Of a stretch of 64,000 nucleotides of DNA, positions 1 to 11,213 are shown one piece after another. The position numbers and the translations under genes are program-made. Origin of the DNA: Nectonema munidae (lineage: Eukaryota > Nematomorpha > Nectonematoida > Nectonematidae); assembly GCA_030549495.1 (NCBI GenBank), contig JAUIRK010000221.1, forward strand, positions 124,001 through 188,000. The letters run 5' to 3'. Positions within the stretch are counted from its first letter, which is position 1. Each line of letters opens with the position of its first letter. The notes under the pieces were generated by a model that saw only the letters and a list, made by a program, of their open reading frames with translations, made no database searches and was not told the DNA's origin.

Positions 1-1534
1 TGTCGACTTTACAAAAATAAAATCGTCTGCATTTATCAATGCTCTTTAATACAAATCTTCTGCTTTACATTAGATATCGTCTGATTATTCTGGTCGTTAA
101 CGGTTAATTCAAAACCTTTAGCAAATCATAATAAATTTTTATATATAAATACTTTTAAAGTATTTTTAACATTTGTAAAATAATGTATGGCGTAATTATA
201 TCATGTTTTTTATATGGCATTGTTATTTCCTAGTTCTCATCCATGTAATTATGTTCTAATAAAATTGGGGCTGATTATTATTTTCCTTTTCTTGAAATTA
301 TTTATATTTATGGACTCAAAATTTACCTGAAATTAACCGGTTAACACAGACATGATTAATAATTACCATCACTAGTCAAGATGAGTAAGCAATTCATGAT
401 TGGTGCAAAATAGTCAAGTTTCTTTTTTTATAATTTATATAATACAGCCGAAGAAAAAGGTATCCTAATGATTAAACGTATTTATGAAGAGTTTCAAAGC
501 AAAAAAATTATTTCGTAGCTGGAAGTTCGTGCGATACTAAAAATATTATTCTACATGTTATGATAAAAGTGGACATTCATAAGCAAAAGTAATTTGTTTA
601 ATTTAAAATCATAAAAATAGAAATAACATATAAAAAACTCTATCTCGCAGTTGTAGCGGACAAAATTATTTGGGATTTAGGAAGTGGCTATCCAAAATTT
701 ATGCAAAAAACTTAATAGTATGACAAAATTTTATTGGCATAAAAATATACCTATACTATATTAAAAGTTAAATGTTTCCCAGAGCGCTTCTAATTAAACA
801 TGAAGGCACCAGACATACGGTTTAGAAAGGACACTGTTGTCCATAGCAAGATATTAGTTCGGAGGTCAACAAATATTTTTGTCCAAGGATTGCATAAATT
901 TGCTAAAAAAAAAGAACTCGAAAAAATTATTTGTTAATAAATGATGTATTGTACGTCTGGAAAACTGTACCGTGGGAAAGCTTTGCAATTTTCTCAAGAG
1001 CACGATATAAGTTTTTGAAATTTGAAAAGCATATTATGAATACCCAACAGAGTTATAGCGCAAGGGCCAGAAGATATGGTGGTGGGCTATGAAATAAGCA
1101 AGCATAGCTTGGTGAATAAGTAGTCCCGAACAAACAGCGGTAACATCACCAGACAAAGTTAAAATGCTTCAAGTCTAAGACGGTGTTATGACAAGGCGAG
1201 TACGGCCGCCTTTAAATAAGTCTTCCAAAGATGGTCAACAGCGGATCTAAAGTAAATAATAATGGAGAAGGTGGAGGAGCCAAGTTCTAGGAAGTCAACG
1301 GTAGTATTTACTAGTGGAAGAACTTTCGGGAAGGAGAATGGTACTCTTTTTCTCTCTCTCTCTCTCAGAAGGCAAAGAAGACAAACCACTGAGTATTTTT
1401 GCCTAGTCACACTATGATAATGTCAACTATTCAAACGAAACATCTTGCATCTAAAGGTTTGGTTTCCATCAAGCAAAGAGTGGAGCCAAATCTTCAATCT
1501 GTTATCGTGCAGTCAATATTTCAGCCTAAAACTC
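1..1534. other. AT-rich stretch without a recognisable gene
   Basis: No coding region is recognised here. Positions about 322-372 carry a TTAACCGGTTAA-rich end followed by TAATTACCATCACTAGT. In reverse orientation this resembles the sequence at 33676-33730, so it is probably one end of the same short interspersed DNA-element family. The CT run near 1352-1367 is simple sequence. Part of 780-1530 could be the 5' untranslated part of the LINE that follows. Confidence 0.4.
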
Positions 1535-3185
1535 TAAATTTGAGAAGAAATACAATTAAAATAGGAACGTGGAATGTTCGGGCATTACTGTAACCTAATA
1601 AGCTGTTTAATTTGAAAGCTGAAATGTCTAGAATTAATATCAATATTTTTGGCATTTCTGAAAGACATTGGAAAGAATCAGGAAAAAACTTGGTACTCTA
1701 ATCGGACGAAACTGGGCATGTAAGAGGTGTAGCAATCATTTTAGATAAAATTGCAGCGAGATGTTTGATAGGCTACTGGACCATTTCAGAGATGGTGTTG
1801 TTAGTTAAACTGAATTCAAAACCTAGCAAAGTATGAATTATTCAAATGTACGCTGCAACTGCATATTCTGATGAAGAAGATATAAACTTGTTTTACGATT
1901 ATCTACAAAAAGCAATAAAACAGTGCAAATACGAAGAAGTAATTATGGTGATGAGTGATCTCAATGCAAAAGTAGGAAAAGGACGAGTTGAAGACACAGT
2001 TGGACATCATGGTCTAGGAGAAAGGAATGAAAGAGGAGAAAAGTGAATTGAATGGTGTAAGCAGCACTGGTTGACACTAACGAATACGTGGTACAAACAA
2101 CCGGATAGAAGGAAATATACGTGAAAAAGCTCAAACCAATTAGAAATTTAGAAGTGAACACGCGCTATAGAAATGCAGTGAAGCAATCCAAAGCTTACCG
2201 GGGGCTGATATAAATAGTGATCATAACCCAGTAGTGTGTTCAATTCATATCCAACTTAAAAAAGTGCAAAAACAGCAAAAGTCTTTTAAAAAGCTGGACT
2301 ACTGTCTTTTACTGGAAAACAACTCCACAAGAAGAAAATATAACGATGAAGTTAAAAAGAGATTTGAAAAACTTGAAAAAGAAGAAGGAAAAACAAAATG
2401 GAAAACATTTAAAGACGTGATTGTGAAAACTGCAAACAAAGAAATTCCTGTTAAGAAAACTCAAAAAAATCAAGAGTGGATGACTGAAGAAATTCTTCAT
2501 TTACAATGAAAAAAAAAATCAAAAACTTAATTCAGCTATAAAAGAAAAATGTCGAGAGGCTAAAGAAATATAGTTAAATGCTAGATGCCTTTAAATTGAA
2601 AAAAAAACATAAATTTGATGCAAAAGGCACAAAAATGTTCGCCAATTATGCAAAAAAAAGGTCTGAAATGCTGCAAGTCTAAAGATGGACAAATCATTTT
2701 AGAGAAGAATGCTATTATGTACAGGTGGCAGGAATATATTACTGAACTGTTCAACGATGAGAGAGGAGCACTGCCAGTTATAAAAAAAATGAAAATGAAG
2801 GTCTGAGAATTTTTCAGTCTGAAGTTCGAACTGCCTTAAACAATGTTAAAAATAATAAATCAGTAGGACTAGATGAGATTTGTATCGAATGCATCAAAAG
2901 ATTGGAAAACTTTGGAATTGAAAAACTCAGATATCATTAACGAAATCTATGATTCAGGAGAAATACCAAATGAATTGAACAAATCTATTTACGTAGTTTT
3001 TCCCAAAAAACCAGGCGCAATTTTGTGTGAAAACATAGAACCATTAGCATATTGTCTCATGTTATTAAAATTGTTTTAAAAATTTTGATGACACGCGCTA
3101 AAACAAAAATAAAATCCCATATTTCAAAGAAGCAATGTGGTTTCGTAGAACACTGCGAAACAAGAAACGCTATTTTCGTGATTCA
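1535..3185 (+). mobile_element. RTE/CFDP2-like LINE relic (endonuclease and reverse transcriptase)
   Basis: This is a decayed non-LTR retrotransposon. The start of an apurinic-type endonuclease is visible as IKIGTWNVRALL at about 1558-1590. Further endonuclease blocks follow: NIFGISERHWKESG near 1640-1680, VMVMSDLNAKVGKGR near 1945-1990 and a SDHNPVVCSIHIQ block near 2215-2250. Reverse-transcriptase blocks follow: RWQEYITELFNDERG near 2720-2765, NNKSVGLDEICIECIK near 2850-2895, and KPGAI...SHVIKIVLKILMTRAKTKIKSHI...KKQCGFVE near 3008-3150. The reading frame changes and has stops throughout, for example the TAA right after ALL at 1591-1593, so it makes no enzyme now. It ends abruptly at about 3185, inside the RT domain, where a hAT fragment begins. 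The clade is inferred from recalled RTE-type proteins; a related LINE family could be meant. Confidence 0.75.
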
Positions 3186-3189
3186 ACGC

Positions 3190-3732
3190 AACAGAGCGTG
3201 AGATGGAAATTGAGGACATTCAAATGTTTTTGAAACCTCGGAAGGAAAAACCGGCAAACGCTAAGGAGTTGTTTGGTTTCCTGTCCTCGCACCCAGGACT
3301 CTGTCCGAATCTACAAATGGCTTTGAGGATCATGCTGACAATTGAAACTTCTATTGCATCCTGTGAAAGGTCATTCAGCGAGCTAAAACTTATTAAGGCC
3401 TACCTAAGGAGCACTATGGGGCAAGCCCGCCTCAAAAGCCAGGCTCTTATGAGCATTGAGAAAGAAATTCTCGATTGTGTTGATTTTGACAGTCATCGAT
3501 ACTTTTGTTGCTGCTAAAACACCAAAAGTGAACATCTAATGGAGACTGTCTTCGACTCAGTCCGTATATATCTGAATTATGTGGCTTAATAAAAATGTAA
3601 GCATTTTTTTTTCTAAATCACTTTTTAAGCCAGAATGGGGTGGGGATGAGTAAGAAAAGAAAGAGCAAGGGGTGAGGGGCTCCATTCAGGACCTTTGCCC
3701 TGGGGTGCCACGATCCCTTGATACGGCGCTGG
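3190..3732 (+). mobile_element. hAT transposon 3' fragment with dimerisation domain
   Basis: Positions 3203-3514 read as the C-terminal hAT dimerisation domain of a transposase. It contains SIASCERSFSELKLIKAYLR and ALMSIEKEILDCVDFD, the CERxFS...LKLIK block that carries the last catalytic acidic residue in hAT enzymes. It matches the ZMYM/TTF-type hAT group as I remember it. Downstream, GATCCCTTGATACGGCGCTG at about 3712-3731 looks like a hAT right terminal repeat (reverse complement CAGCGCCGTATCAAGG). The 5' two thirds of the element are missing, so this is a fragment abutting the LINE relic. Confidence 0.7.
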
Positions 3733-3890
3733 AACAGGGAAACAATATGTCTAGCGTTGGGTTAAAAAATATGATTAAAAGAAATTCATTTTTACTGTAG
3801 ATGAACTATTCTAACAGAAAAAAATGTTCTCGAACATACACAATCAAAAACCCCTAATTCAATCATCTAAAAAGTATGGAGATATTATAC

Positions 3891-4141
3891 CAAGCGAGAT
3901 GAGTAAATTCAGAATCAGTTGAAACTCCAATCAGAGCAGTGTTTTCTTTTTCAAAAGAGGCAACTGCTTCATTAAAAGCAATAACTTCCGTTGGACAAAC
4001 GAAAGTAAAATCCATTGGCCAAAAAAATAAAACTACATATTTGCCTTTGTATTGAGCCAGGTTTATTTCTTTAAATTTTCCATCGACAACCGCTGTGCCA
4101 TTAAAGGAAGGAGCTTTTTCTTGGAGATGGAGAAACGACAT
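3891..4141 (-). CDS. Typical 2-Cys peroxiredoxin, first coding exon (partial gene)
   Basis: Peroxiredoxins reduce hydrogen peroxide and organic peroxides with thioredoxin as donor, normally in the cytosol for this subgroup. This exon gives 83 residues plus two bases, starting [13 protein letters not shown]. It contains the active-site block [15 protein letters not shown] with the peroxidatic cysteine at residue 49 and the conserved Thr46, then [12 protein letters not shown]. The exon stops at a TG|GTATAA donor exactly where family members continue with N-T-P-R-K-Q-G-G. A TTTTATTAG acceptor ends six bases before the start codon, so a 5' untranslated exon is likely. The resolving cysteine and the rest of the thioredoxin fold are not in the window; they would lie to the left, past the LINE/hAT debris. 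No break is seen, and a processed copy is unlikely because the splice donor is present. Confidence 0.88.
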
Positions 4142-5590
4142 AACGATCTAATAAAATTAACTTTGCATATGAAAAAATAAAAGCAAAAATGAAAAAAACA
4201 TACGTAAAAATAGTTACTTTTCGGGAATAAAATATACTATGAAAGCAAGGTTACATGAATTGAATTACAATCTCAGTAAATATAAACATCGTAATAGCGA
4301 ATATAGAATTCAAAATTGCAAAAATATCATCATGCGTGTAAGCTAACCTATCATAGCGCATAAATGTGATATGCAAATGTCGGTAATGGTATGAAGAGAT
4401 TTTTCTAGATGTAGAGAAGAGAATAATTTTATTTTCAACGAGGCATATTATTGGTTCTACGAAATTTCTCTCAAAAATATCGGTTTAGAGTGTCTTCATG
4501 GATAACAAAACATGTGCATCATCATCAGGCCACAAAGCGACAACAACCCTAACGCGATTCTAGGAAGGTGACGCTTTAGCGAACCCAGAGGCGGGCTTAG
4601 TGGATTCTCCCAACCTCTTTCGAAAGCTTAGCTAAATAATTTTGATATACTATAAAATATTTATAAAAGTTTTAGCCCCCAATCTACCACCGGCTAAAGA
4701 GGTTCTGGATTCGGCCCTGAGCAAACCCGTCCAAGAAGAAATGAGTTTGAATTTTTTCTATTTTTAATTAAATATATTCTAAACTTTTTAAGATTTGAAT
4801 GGTCTTGGCCCATGTCTGAGACGATTCACAAGCTTGAGCTAAGTCTTTGTGGATGAGCAGCCCTCCTCTCCCCTAGCTTGCATATCTTTCCCTGTATTTT
4901 TGTCATTGAAAATACGAATTGCTTTCAATCGAAGTTGGTGCCAATATTGAGAGTTGACTGTAAGCCACGTCTCTGCTAGTATTTACCTATTACTAAGTAT
5001 TATAGAATATTGAAAACCAACATAAACATAAATATAACAAATCTTGTTTTTCAGGAAAAAGAATCTTATGTTATTTAAAATATTGAATGCATGTAATTTT
5101 TGAATATCAGCAAAATATGATATCAATGTGACTTTATCACTACTTTTGAAAACAATTTCAAAAACTTAAACCTTGTTAATTAAATTTGATGGATACTGCT
5201 AAAAAAAAAAGTACTTGTCATACTTTAGTGCTTAAAAGTAATCGAATGTTTGACGTTCTTTTCATAGAAACTATTAGACACTCTTTCATTTTCTCATTAA
5301 TATTATATTTTCACCAAGTTTATATAAATTTATAATGAAATTTGACGTAAATTAACTTTTCTTTATCAATGATGTAATCATTTTTCAGCATATTCGGACT
5401 GAAACAATTTTTTTGGACAAATTTAAGGATGCTCTTTGAAATTATCCACGTTTTTTTTTATAAAATTCGGATGAGTGAATTAAAAAAAATATATGAAAAT
5501 TAGTTCTCGAAAATGAATATCTTTTCATAAGGCTTATATTTTTAAATGCTGAAGCTAGCTATATTCGTGGCAAGGTAACATTTCCTGTTC
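4142..5590. other. Intergenic or 5' untranslated region of peroxiredoxin
   Basis: No gene is recognised. Two GC-richer patches look like decayed DNA-element ends: GGCGGGCTTAGTGGATTC near 4591-4608 and GGTTCTGGATTCGGCCCTG near 4700-4718. A (CATC)n patch near 4518-4528 could be an RTE-type LINE tail in reverse orientation, but it is too short to call. Confidence 0.35.
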
Positions 5591-5599
5591 AAGTGTCAA

Positions 5600-6960
5600 A
5601 AATCACAAAATTTATTAAAAAATGTTATCATGCTTATTTTGGGGTTAAACTTGGCGATCAAGAAAAATCGTTTGCGCCACATATTTGTTGTAGAACATGT
5701 GTTGAAGGCTTGCGGTGATGGACCAATGGGAAAGAGGAAGAATTTGCTTTCGGTGTTCCGAAGGTTTGGCGAGAGCAAAAAGACCATCTCACAGGTTGTT
5801 ATTTTTGTATGACAAACTTCGAAGGTATTAACAAAAAGGAGTCCTTTATTAATTATCCTGATGTTTCCTCGGCAAATAAACCATTTCCTCATGGGCCAGG
5901 TGTCCCAATACATCAGCGGCCTCTTAAAAATTACTGTATTTAGAGTTCGCAAGAAGATGAAGAAAACATATCTAACAAGGCATTCATATGTTCGATGAAC
6001 AAAGATGACCTAAAACCTTTAAAATAAGCTGAGCTCAAATGATTTGACAAGAGACTTAGCTTTATCCAAAGAGTCTTCTCAATTAGTGGGCTCACGGCTA
6101 AAACAAAATAACTTATTAGCAACTGAAACCACCTTTGCTTGGTATAGAGAGCGGGAAAAAGAATTCAGAAAATTTTTTCGCTTACAATAGCAACGCGTCA
6201 TTTATTTTTTGTAAAGATATCAAAGGATTGATAGAGGCATTAGGAGTTAAATATAATCCTAAAGATTGGAGACTTTTTCTAGATTCTTCTCCCAAAAGTT
6301 TTAAAGCAGTCTTGATTAATATTGGCCACATTTGGATCCGTTCCTATTACTCATTCAGTAGAAATAAAGGAAAATTTTAAGAATACGAAAGATCTATAGG
6401 CTGAATTGAGGTACGGAAACAATTATATTATTTTAGAGTATGAAATCCTTGAAGATATTTATTTTATTTTTAGATTGTGCCATTCTCGTAAGACTGCAAA
6501 GCGGCTATACAAAATATCCATGTTTTTGTGGGACAGCCGAGATGATGGCTTGCACTATATTAAACGGTAATGGCGATTGAGAACACAAATGAAAACAAGA
6601 TCACATGTTTTGGGTGAACCTCTTGTCTCTCCACATAAGATTTTGCTTCCACCTTTACACATAAAATTAGGTCTCATGTAAAATTTTACCAAAGCCACAG
6701 ATGAAAATAGGCAAAAAAAATTTAACAAAAAAATTTCCTCGCTTTTAAGTAATGCCAAAATAAAAGCAGGTGTTTTCGATGCACCACAAATTAGAGAATT
6801 GATGAAGGATACAGATTTTGAATGTTGCATGAATATAAATGAAAAAAGGCGTGGCTTTCTTTCAAGTCCCAAGTTAGAATTTTTTGGGCAAACATCGTAG
6901 TTGCGATTACAAGAATATTGCCGAGGAATTACTAGAGAAGTTCGGCTCTCATGATGCAAG
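5600..6960 (+). pseudogene. Relic of an unclassified repeated protein family (PPLHIKLGL / AGVFxxPQIRELM)
   Basis: Several blocks match, from memory, a large uncharacterised protein family found in many copies in arthropod and cnidarian genomes. Visible blocks are GPMGKRKNLLSVFRRFGESK (about 5716-5780), NPKDWRLFLDSSPKSFKAVL (about 6258-6317), GYTKYPCFLWDSRDDGLHY (about 6503-6560), KILLPPLHIKLGLM (about 6640-6682) and KAGVFDAPQIRELMKD (about 6763-6810). The order and spacing fit one ancestral open reading frame. It is broken in several places and cannot encode a protein now. The class of element behind this family is unknown to me; I do not assign a function. A piggyBac relic follows directly. 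Confidence 0.65.
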
Positions 6961-6994
6961 AATGTCCTTTAAAATTTTCATTTTCTCACTTCTC

Positions 6995-7490
6995 AACTAG
7001 ATTTTTTCCAGAAAAAAATCAAACCTTTTTTTATTGCATGAAACCAGAATTCTATGTTAGTGGGCTTGTTAACTCTTGATACTTCTCAGCATTCAATGTG
7101 TCAAAACGACAAATTGAAAATAGTAATATTCCAAGTGGGTGTGGAATCTATACTGATCGTTTTTTCACCAGTCACGAGCTAGCAGCCTGGTGTTACACAA
7201 AAAACTGTCTTTATGAGGGACAGTTATGGTCAATAGAAGATTCGTTCCTCACTTATTCAGATCACCCTACCTGAAAGAGTTAAAATTATGCAAATGTAAG
7301 AGTAGAACGATATATACCAATATTTGTTCGTTGACTGACTGACTATATTCCAAGAAAGCATGCAACGAGAAACTTCAAAGTAGTATATATTTTATCATCA
7401 CAACACAAAAGTGCAAGAACAAGTAAAATTCATTCGAAGCCTCAACGTTTATTATCATATAATGAATTTAAAGGAGGCGTTATGTCCATA
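6995..7490 (+). mobile_element. piggyBac transposase relic, C-terminal half
   Basis: The text YCMKPEFYVSG (about 7038-7070), NIPSGCGIYTDRFFTSHELA (about 7123-7182) and DYIPRKHATRNFKVVYIL (about 7340-7393) matches the DDE_Tnp_1_7 core of piggyBac transposases. It aligns block for block with the piggyBac inside GPDH intron 5 ([48 protein letters not shown]), so both come from one subfamily. The frame shifts inside the segment near 7205-7270. No terminal repeats or TTAA pair could be assigned. Confidence 0.7.
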
Positions 7491-7499
7491 GTCCGTAAA

Positions 7500-8770
7500 G
7501 CGAGGGTGGGACGGTACTAAAATTTTGTACGATTCGATTACCAATTCTCAAAAAAAGCGGATTCTGATCACGATTCCGATTCTTCTTGATTTAAAAATTT
7601 TACTTCCAGTTTTGAAAAATCAGACATAGTTAGCGCATTTAATATTCATTTAGCAATTAAGTTTATCGAAGATAAGTGCTACGCTTTATAAATGTTTTAA
7701 AATTAACCAATTTTGGGTTATTGTTCCTGCAGCAGAGAAACTGCAATTTCCAGTGGAATTCAATAGAGATTAATCAAACGCCTCTCATTTGCGCGAACTA
7801 AAAAATTAGAACAAAAGTTTTTCGATAGTTCAGCCATTGATTTACGCAGTTAGCCAGAGCTGACTTTGTTTCAGATTCAACGCTTCTGTCTATGGAGTCA
7901 AGAAAAGCCCACTCTATTCGCAATGTTTTTCTTATCAGAGTTTTACCATCTTTTCAAGTCTCAATAATATAAAATGTTCTCTCTTATAAATACAGCTCAT
8001 GAGTTAACTTTTATAGACGCAAAGGTAGCACTAAATATTGGAAATATAGATGTAAGGTATTTAAATATTTAATATCTAAACTATGTGAATTTAAGTTTCG
8101 GATAAATGAAGGAGGTTATAGGCCTGGCATTATATAAAATAGCACAAGTTATATGGGGATTGGATATACTAATATAAATAGCCCGTTAACCCTTTCAGGC
8201 ATAGGTCTTGTAAAGTAAATCATCTGTTTTCATTTTAAATGAATTTTTATACAACTTTAGCAGACGATTAAGCAAAATTGTAAACAAAAGTTAAATTAAA
8301 AAATTTGTATGTAATTTTCCTAAAACCTTTTTAAGGTTGAACAAGGAAAGACGAAAAATATTTTTAGGTATATGACACAATTTAATATCAAATTAGATTG
8401 TTTGAAGGAATGATATTCCAATACACGAAACAATGTTTTTAATTGAATATACGATTGTGTTTTTTAAAGAATTGAAATTGCCAAATAAAATTAAATATAC
8501 ATTGTCTTAAGGAATAAAAATTGCAGAACGGAGAAACAGTGATAATAAACAATTCAAGACTTTCAGGTTATACAATTTTCTCTTAGTTTCAATACAATTT
8601 AAAAAATCCTTAGAAAAATAACTCTTAAAATAAAAGTTTCAAAGGTTTTACATTCGGAAATTATTTTCGTTTATATTTCATTATAAATGTTTAATCTATC
8701 TTTTGTCTACGCAGAGGTTAAAAACTTATCGTATCAATGTTTTCTTTCTCATAACTCAGATACACAAAAC
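7500..8770. other. AT-rich intergenic stretch
   Basis: No gene is recognised. GGGTGGGACGGTACTAAAATTT at about 7504-7525 followed by CGATTCCGATTCT-like text looks like one end of a DNA element. TTAACCCTTTCAGGCATAGG at about 8187-8206 has the TTAA-CCC form of a piggyBac-type end, but no partner end was found. Confidence 0.3.
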
Positions 8771-9924
8771 CAGTGGTTCTCAACCGCGGCCCTGAGGTTG
8801 GCATGCGGCCCTCAACCTCTTGCTTTACGGCCCACACAGCAAGTTACAGGAAAAATAGGCTAACAATATCATATCAAAAGAGTCCAAATTTGGCAAATTT
8901 ATTGACTTATTATTTATGAATATGATTTGATATATATGAAGCAATTTGGATTCATTTTATAAAAACCGATTTTATGCTTTTAGTGCGGCTGTCTAGTGCA
9001 GTATTGGTTCTTAACCAAAGAAGTCCCAGCATGGTCAAAGGACCCTAAAAGATAAAATAAAACAGAATTAACAATCACTAGATTTTGCTATCACAAAATT
9101 AAAACAATGTGATGAAAGCATTTTTTATTATAATTATTAATTAAAAATATAAAAAATTCTTTTTCTTTTATCCATGAAAATAAAAACTTCAACAATACCG
9201 AGTAGGGTCAATTGAGATTACGTAATTATTTATTCATCATATCAAAGAAAAACTGTATATCAAGATTTACAAATATTATAAGAACAAGATCCACAAAAAA
9301 TAAATCGCAATTACAACACTTCTCGTGAGTTTTACTTTTTTTACAAAGTGAACTGTTAAGTCTTTAATTCGGAAATAATTAGATTTTTTCGGAATTTTAG
9401 AAGACATGGTAAAGTGATAATTTCTTTTTGAGCTTTCAACTTCCCACATTTTTTTAAATAATAAAGGCATTGAGACAAACTATATTAATAAGTTTCAAGA
9501 ATGAAACTAATTCTAGTTTTATAGTTGCTTCTTTTGTTGATTAACCCCTAAGTTCTTGATTGGCCTTATCAAAGTCTCCTTTTTTGAATTATAAAATAAG
9601 TGTTTGCGGTTTCATTTTTGAGATTATCATTGTTGCATGACCGCGAGGAAATAAACAATTTTGGGTTTCTTAGTTAATAAGAATACACCAAAGTATTTAA
9701 ATGCCGAGGGTATACACAATGGAATATTTGACACAATACAGAATTAAATTAATAATAAATATTTTTTCCATTAAAAAAACTAGAATAAAATTTAATAGAA
9801 GTTCTAAAATTTTGTTTTTTATGTTTAGGTCAATTGACCCATTTCGGACTTTTTAAAATATAAAAATTCTAGGACTCCTAGGGTTAATTTGACGATTTGT
9901 TAAAAAAAAGATTGAGAACCACTG
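8771..9924. mobile_element. hAT-like non-autonomous element with CAGTGGTTCTCAA ends
   Basis: The left end CAGTGGTTCTCAACC (8771-8785) is matched by the inverted right end GATTGAGAACCACTG (9910-9924), 14 of 15 positions. These are hAT-type ends. No transposase is visible inside, so it is non-autonomous or decayed. No convincing 8-bp target duplication was seen. A second CAGTATTGGTTCTTAACC motif at 8999 suggests one copy inserted in another. A TTAA miniature element sits inside at 9545-9883. Confidence 0.6.
9545..9883. mobile_element. TTAA-flanked miniature element (piggyBac-like)
   Basis: TTAA at 9541-9544 is followed by CCCCTAAG, and CTCCTAGGG at 9875-9883 is followed by TTAA at 9884-9887. 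The TTAA duplication with CCC...GGG ends is the piggyBac pattern. The terminal repeat is short (CCCTA), so the call is moderate. It has no coding content. Confidence 0.45.
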
Positions 9925-10569
9925 ATCTAGAGGCATGAAAAGGCTTATTTATATAACGACCACGCTTTTTATCCTGTTTTCAGGCTTGATAAATTGGTGT
10001 TGTAAGAGTTTTTAATAAAATACAATAAAAGAATCGCAACAAAAGTGCATTTAGAATTTCTTTCAAAAGCAAAGACATGGTATATAAGATTTAAAATGAT
10101 AAGAAAATAAGTTATTATGCTTTACAGCATCGATGCGTTTTTGTTTTCTATAGCGAGATGAAACAGAAACCTTCAACTTTGTTTTTATGCCAAGAAATAG
10201 AAAGGAAGATTGGAAGAAAGTAAAAACAAAATTGATCAAAAAATCACATGTCTTAAAAAAGAAAGTAGACACCATAAATGTTTTCAAAGATATACTATTT
10301 TCTATACCACGGCATCCAAATAAGCGATTTGTGTTCGATTATCAAATATCTGTTTGGAAGGCGGTGTTTGTTTTCAAGAACAATGATTCAAGAATGTGTC
10401 TATCATTGGAGACAAGTTATTTGGACAAAAATAAAAGCACCTGGGTTGCGAGTATAAATCAAATTTTATAGAATTGTTTTTATATTTCTATTTCTAAGTT
10501 ACCAAATTGGAATAAGTAATAAAGCGAGAGTAAAGAAAAAATGACATTATTACTTTTACATGCTGAATA
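9925..10569. other. AT-rich stretch; one unrecognised small open frame
   Basis: No known gene is seen. A 94-codon plus-strand frame at 10187-10471 is lysine-rich and matches nothing I recognise; in DNA this AT-rich it could be chance. Confidence 0.25.
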
Positions 10570-11213
10570 TAGTACTCGCATGGATTTGCGGGACACGCAC
10601 ATAAATTGCAGGTGCGGTCATTTGTTCAAAACTTACTGCACAGAAATTTACGAATTAATTGTTAAAAAACGACATAATTTATAAGATACTCATTCATATC
10701 TGCTTGTATAAAGTATACCCCCTTACATCCATCTCATACACTCGCACCTTTACATCATCAAAGCTCCATTTATTTCTTAAGATCAAGTATATTATATTAC
10801 ATATACAATACATTATATTGAAACAATTTTCCTACACGTTCTGTTGTTGCGCGTAATGTTTTATGTATTATGGAAACAAGTGCTGTCAGCTAGCGTAACT
10901 TCAGTCTTGCTGGCCATCATATTTCTGCAAAGATGATGACCTTTTAAAAGCCAAACCGTCTGATATTTTATTTTAAAGTGATCTATTAAAAATAAAATTT
11001 TGTTTTAAATCTAACATCATAAAAATTCAATGTATAAAAATAGTAGCATTAAATTATATTCTTTATGAAAATTAAATAGTTGTGTTAAGTTCGGCGATTG
11101 AAGGTTTAAATTTAAAATTGGTGGTTTAAATATAAATTTGCGGATGGTTGTGAGTCAAAATTTTTAAGTGTGGGCGGTTGTGGACGAATTATTGCAACCC
11201 ACGCAGTGCTCTA
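10570..11213. mobile_element. Possible hAT-like miniature element with TAG...CTA ends
   Basis: The left end TAGTACTCGCATGGATTTGC (10570-10589) is similar to the inverse of the right end GCAACCCACGCAGTGCTCTA (11194-11213). The match is imperfect and no 8-bp duplication was found. There is no coding content. One arm of a perfect 25-bp inverted repeat (10901-10925) lies inside. Confidence 0.35.
10901..10925 (+). repeat. Arm of a perfect 25-bp inverted repeat (partner 15293-15317)
   Basis: The 25 bases beginning TCAGTCTTGCTGGCCATC are found as an exact reverse complement at 15293-15317. Similarity stops at the arm edges. The 4.4 kb between the arms includes the R1-like LINE relic. Confidence 0.8.

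Noticed and set aside
4510-4570. Reverse-oriented RTE LINE tail
   Set aside because: Only a short ATCATCATC run and a few tens of bases; no coding end or duplication was found.
9276-9470. Minus-strand small protein in the hAT-like element
   Set aside because: AT-rich chance frame inside a non-autonomous element, with no recognisable motif.
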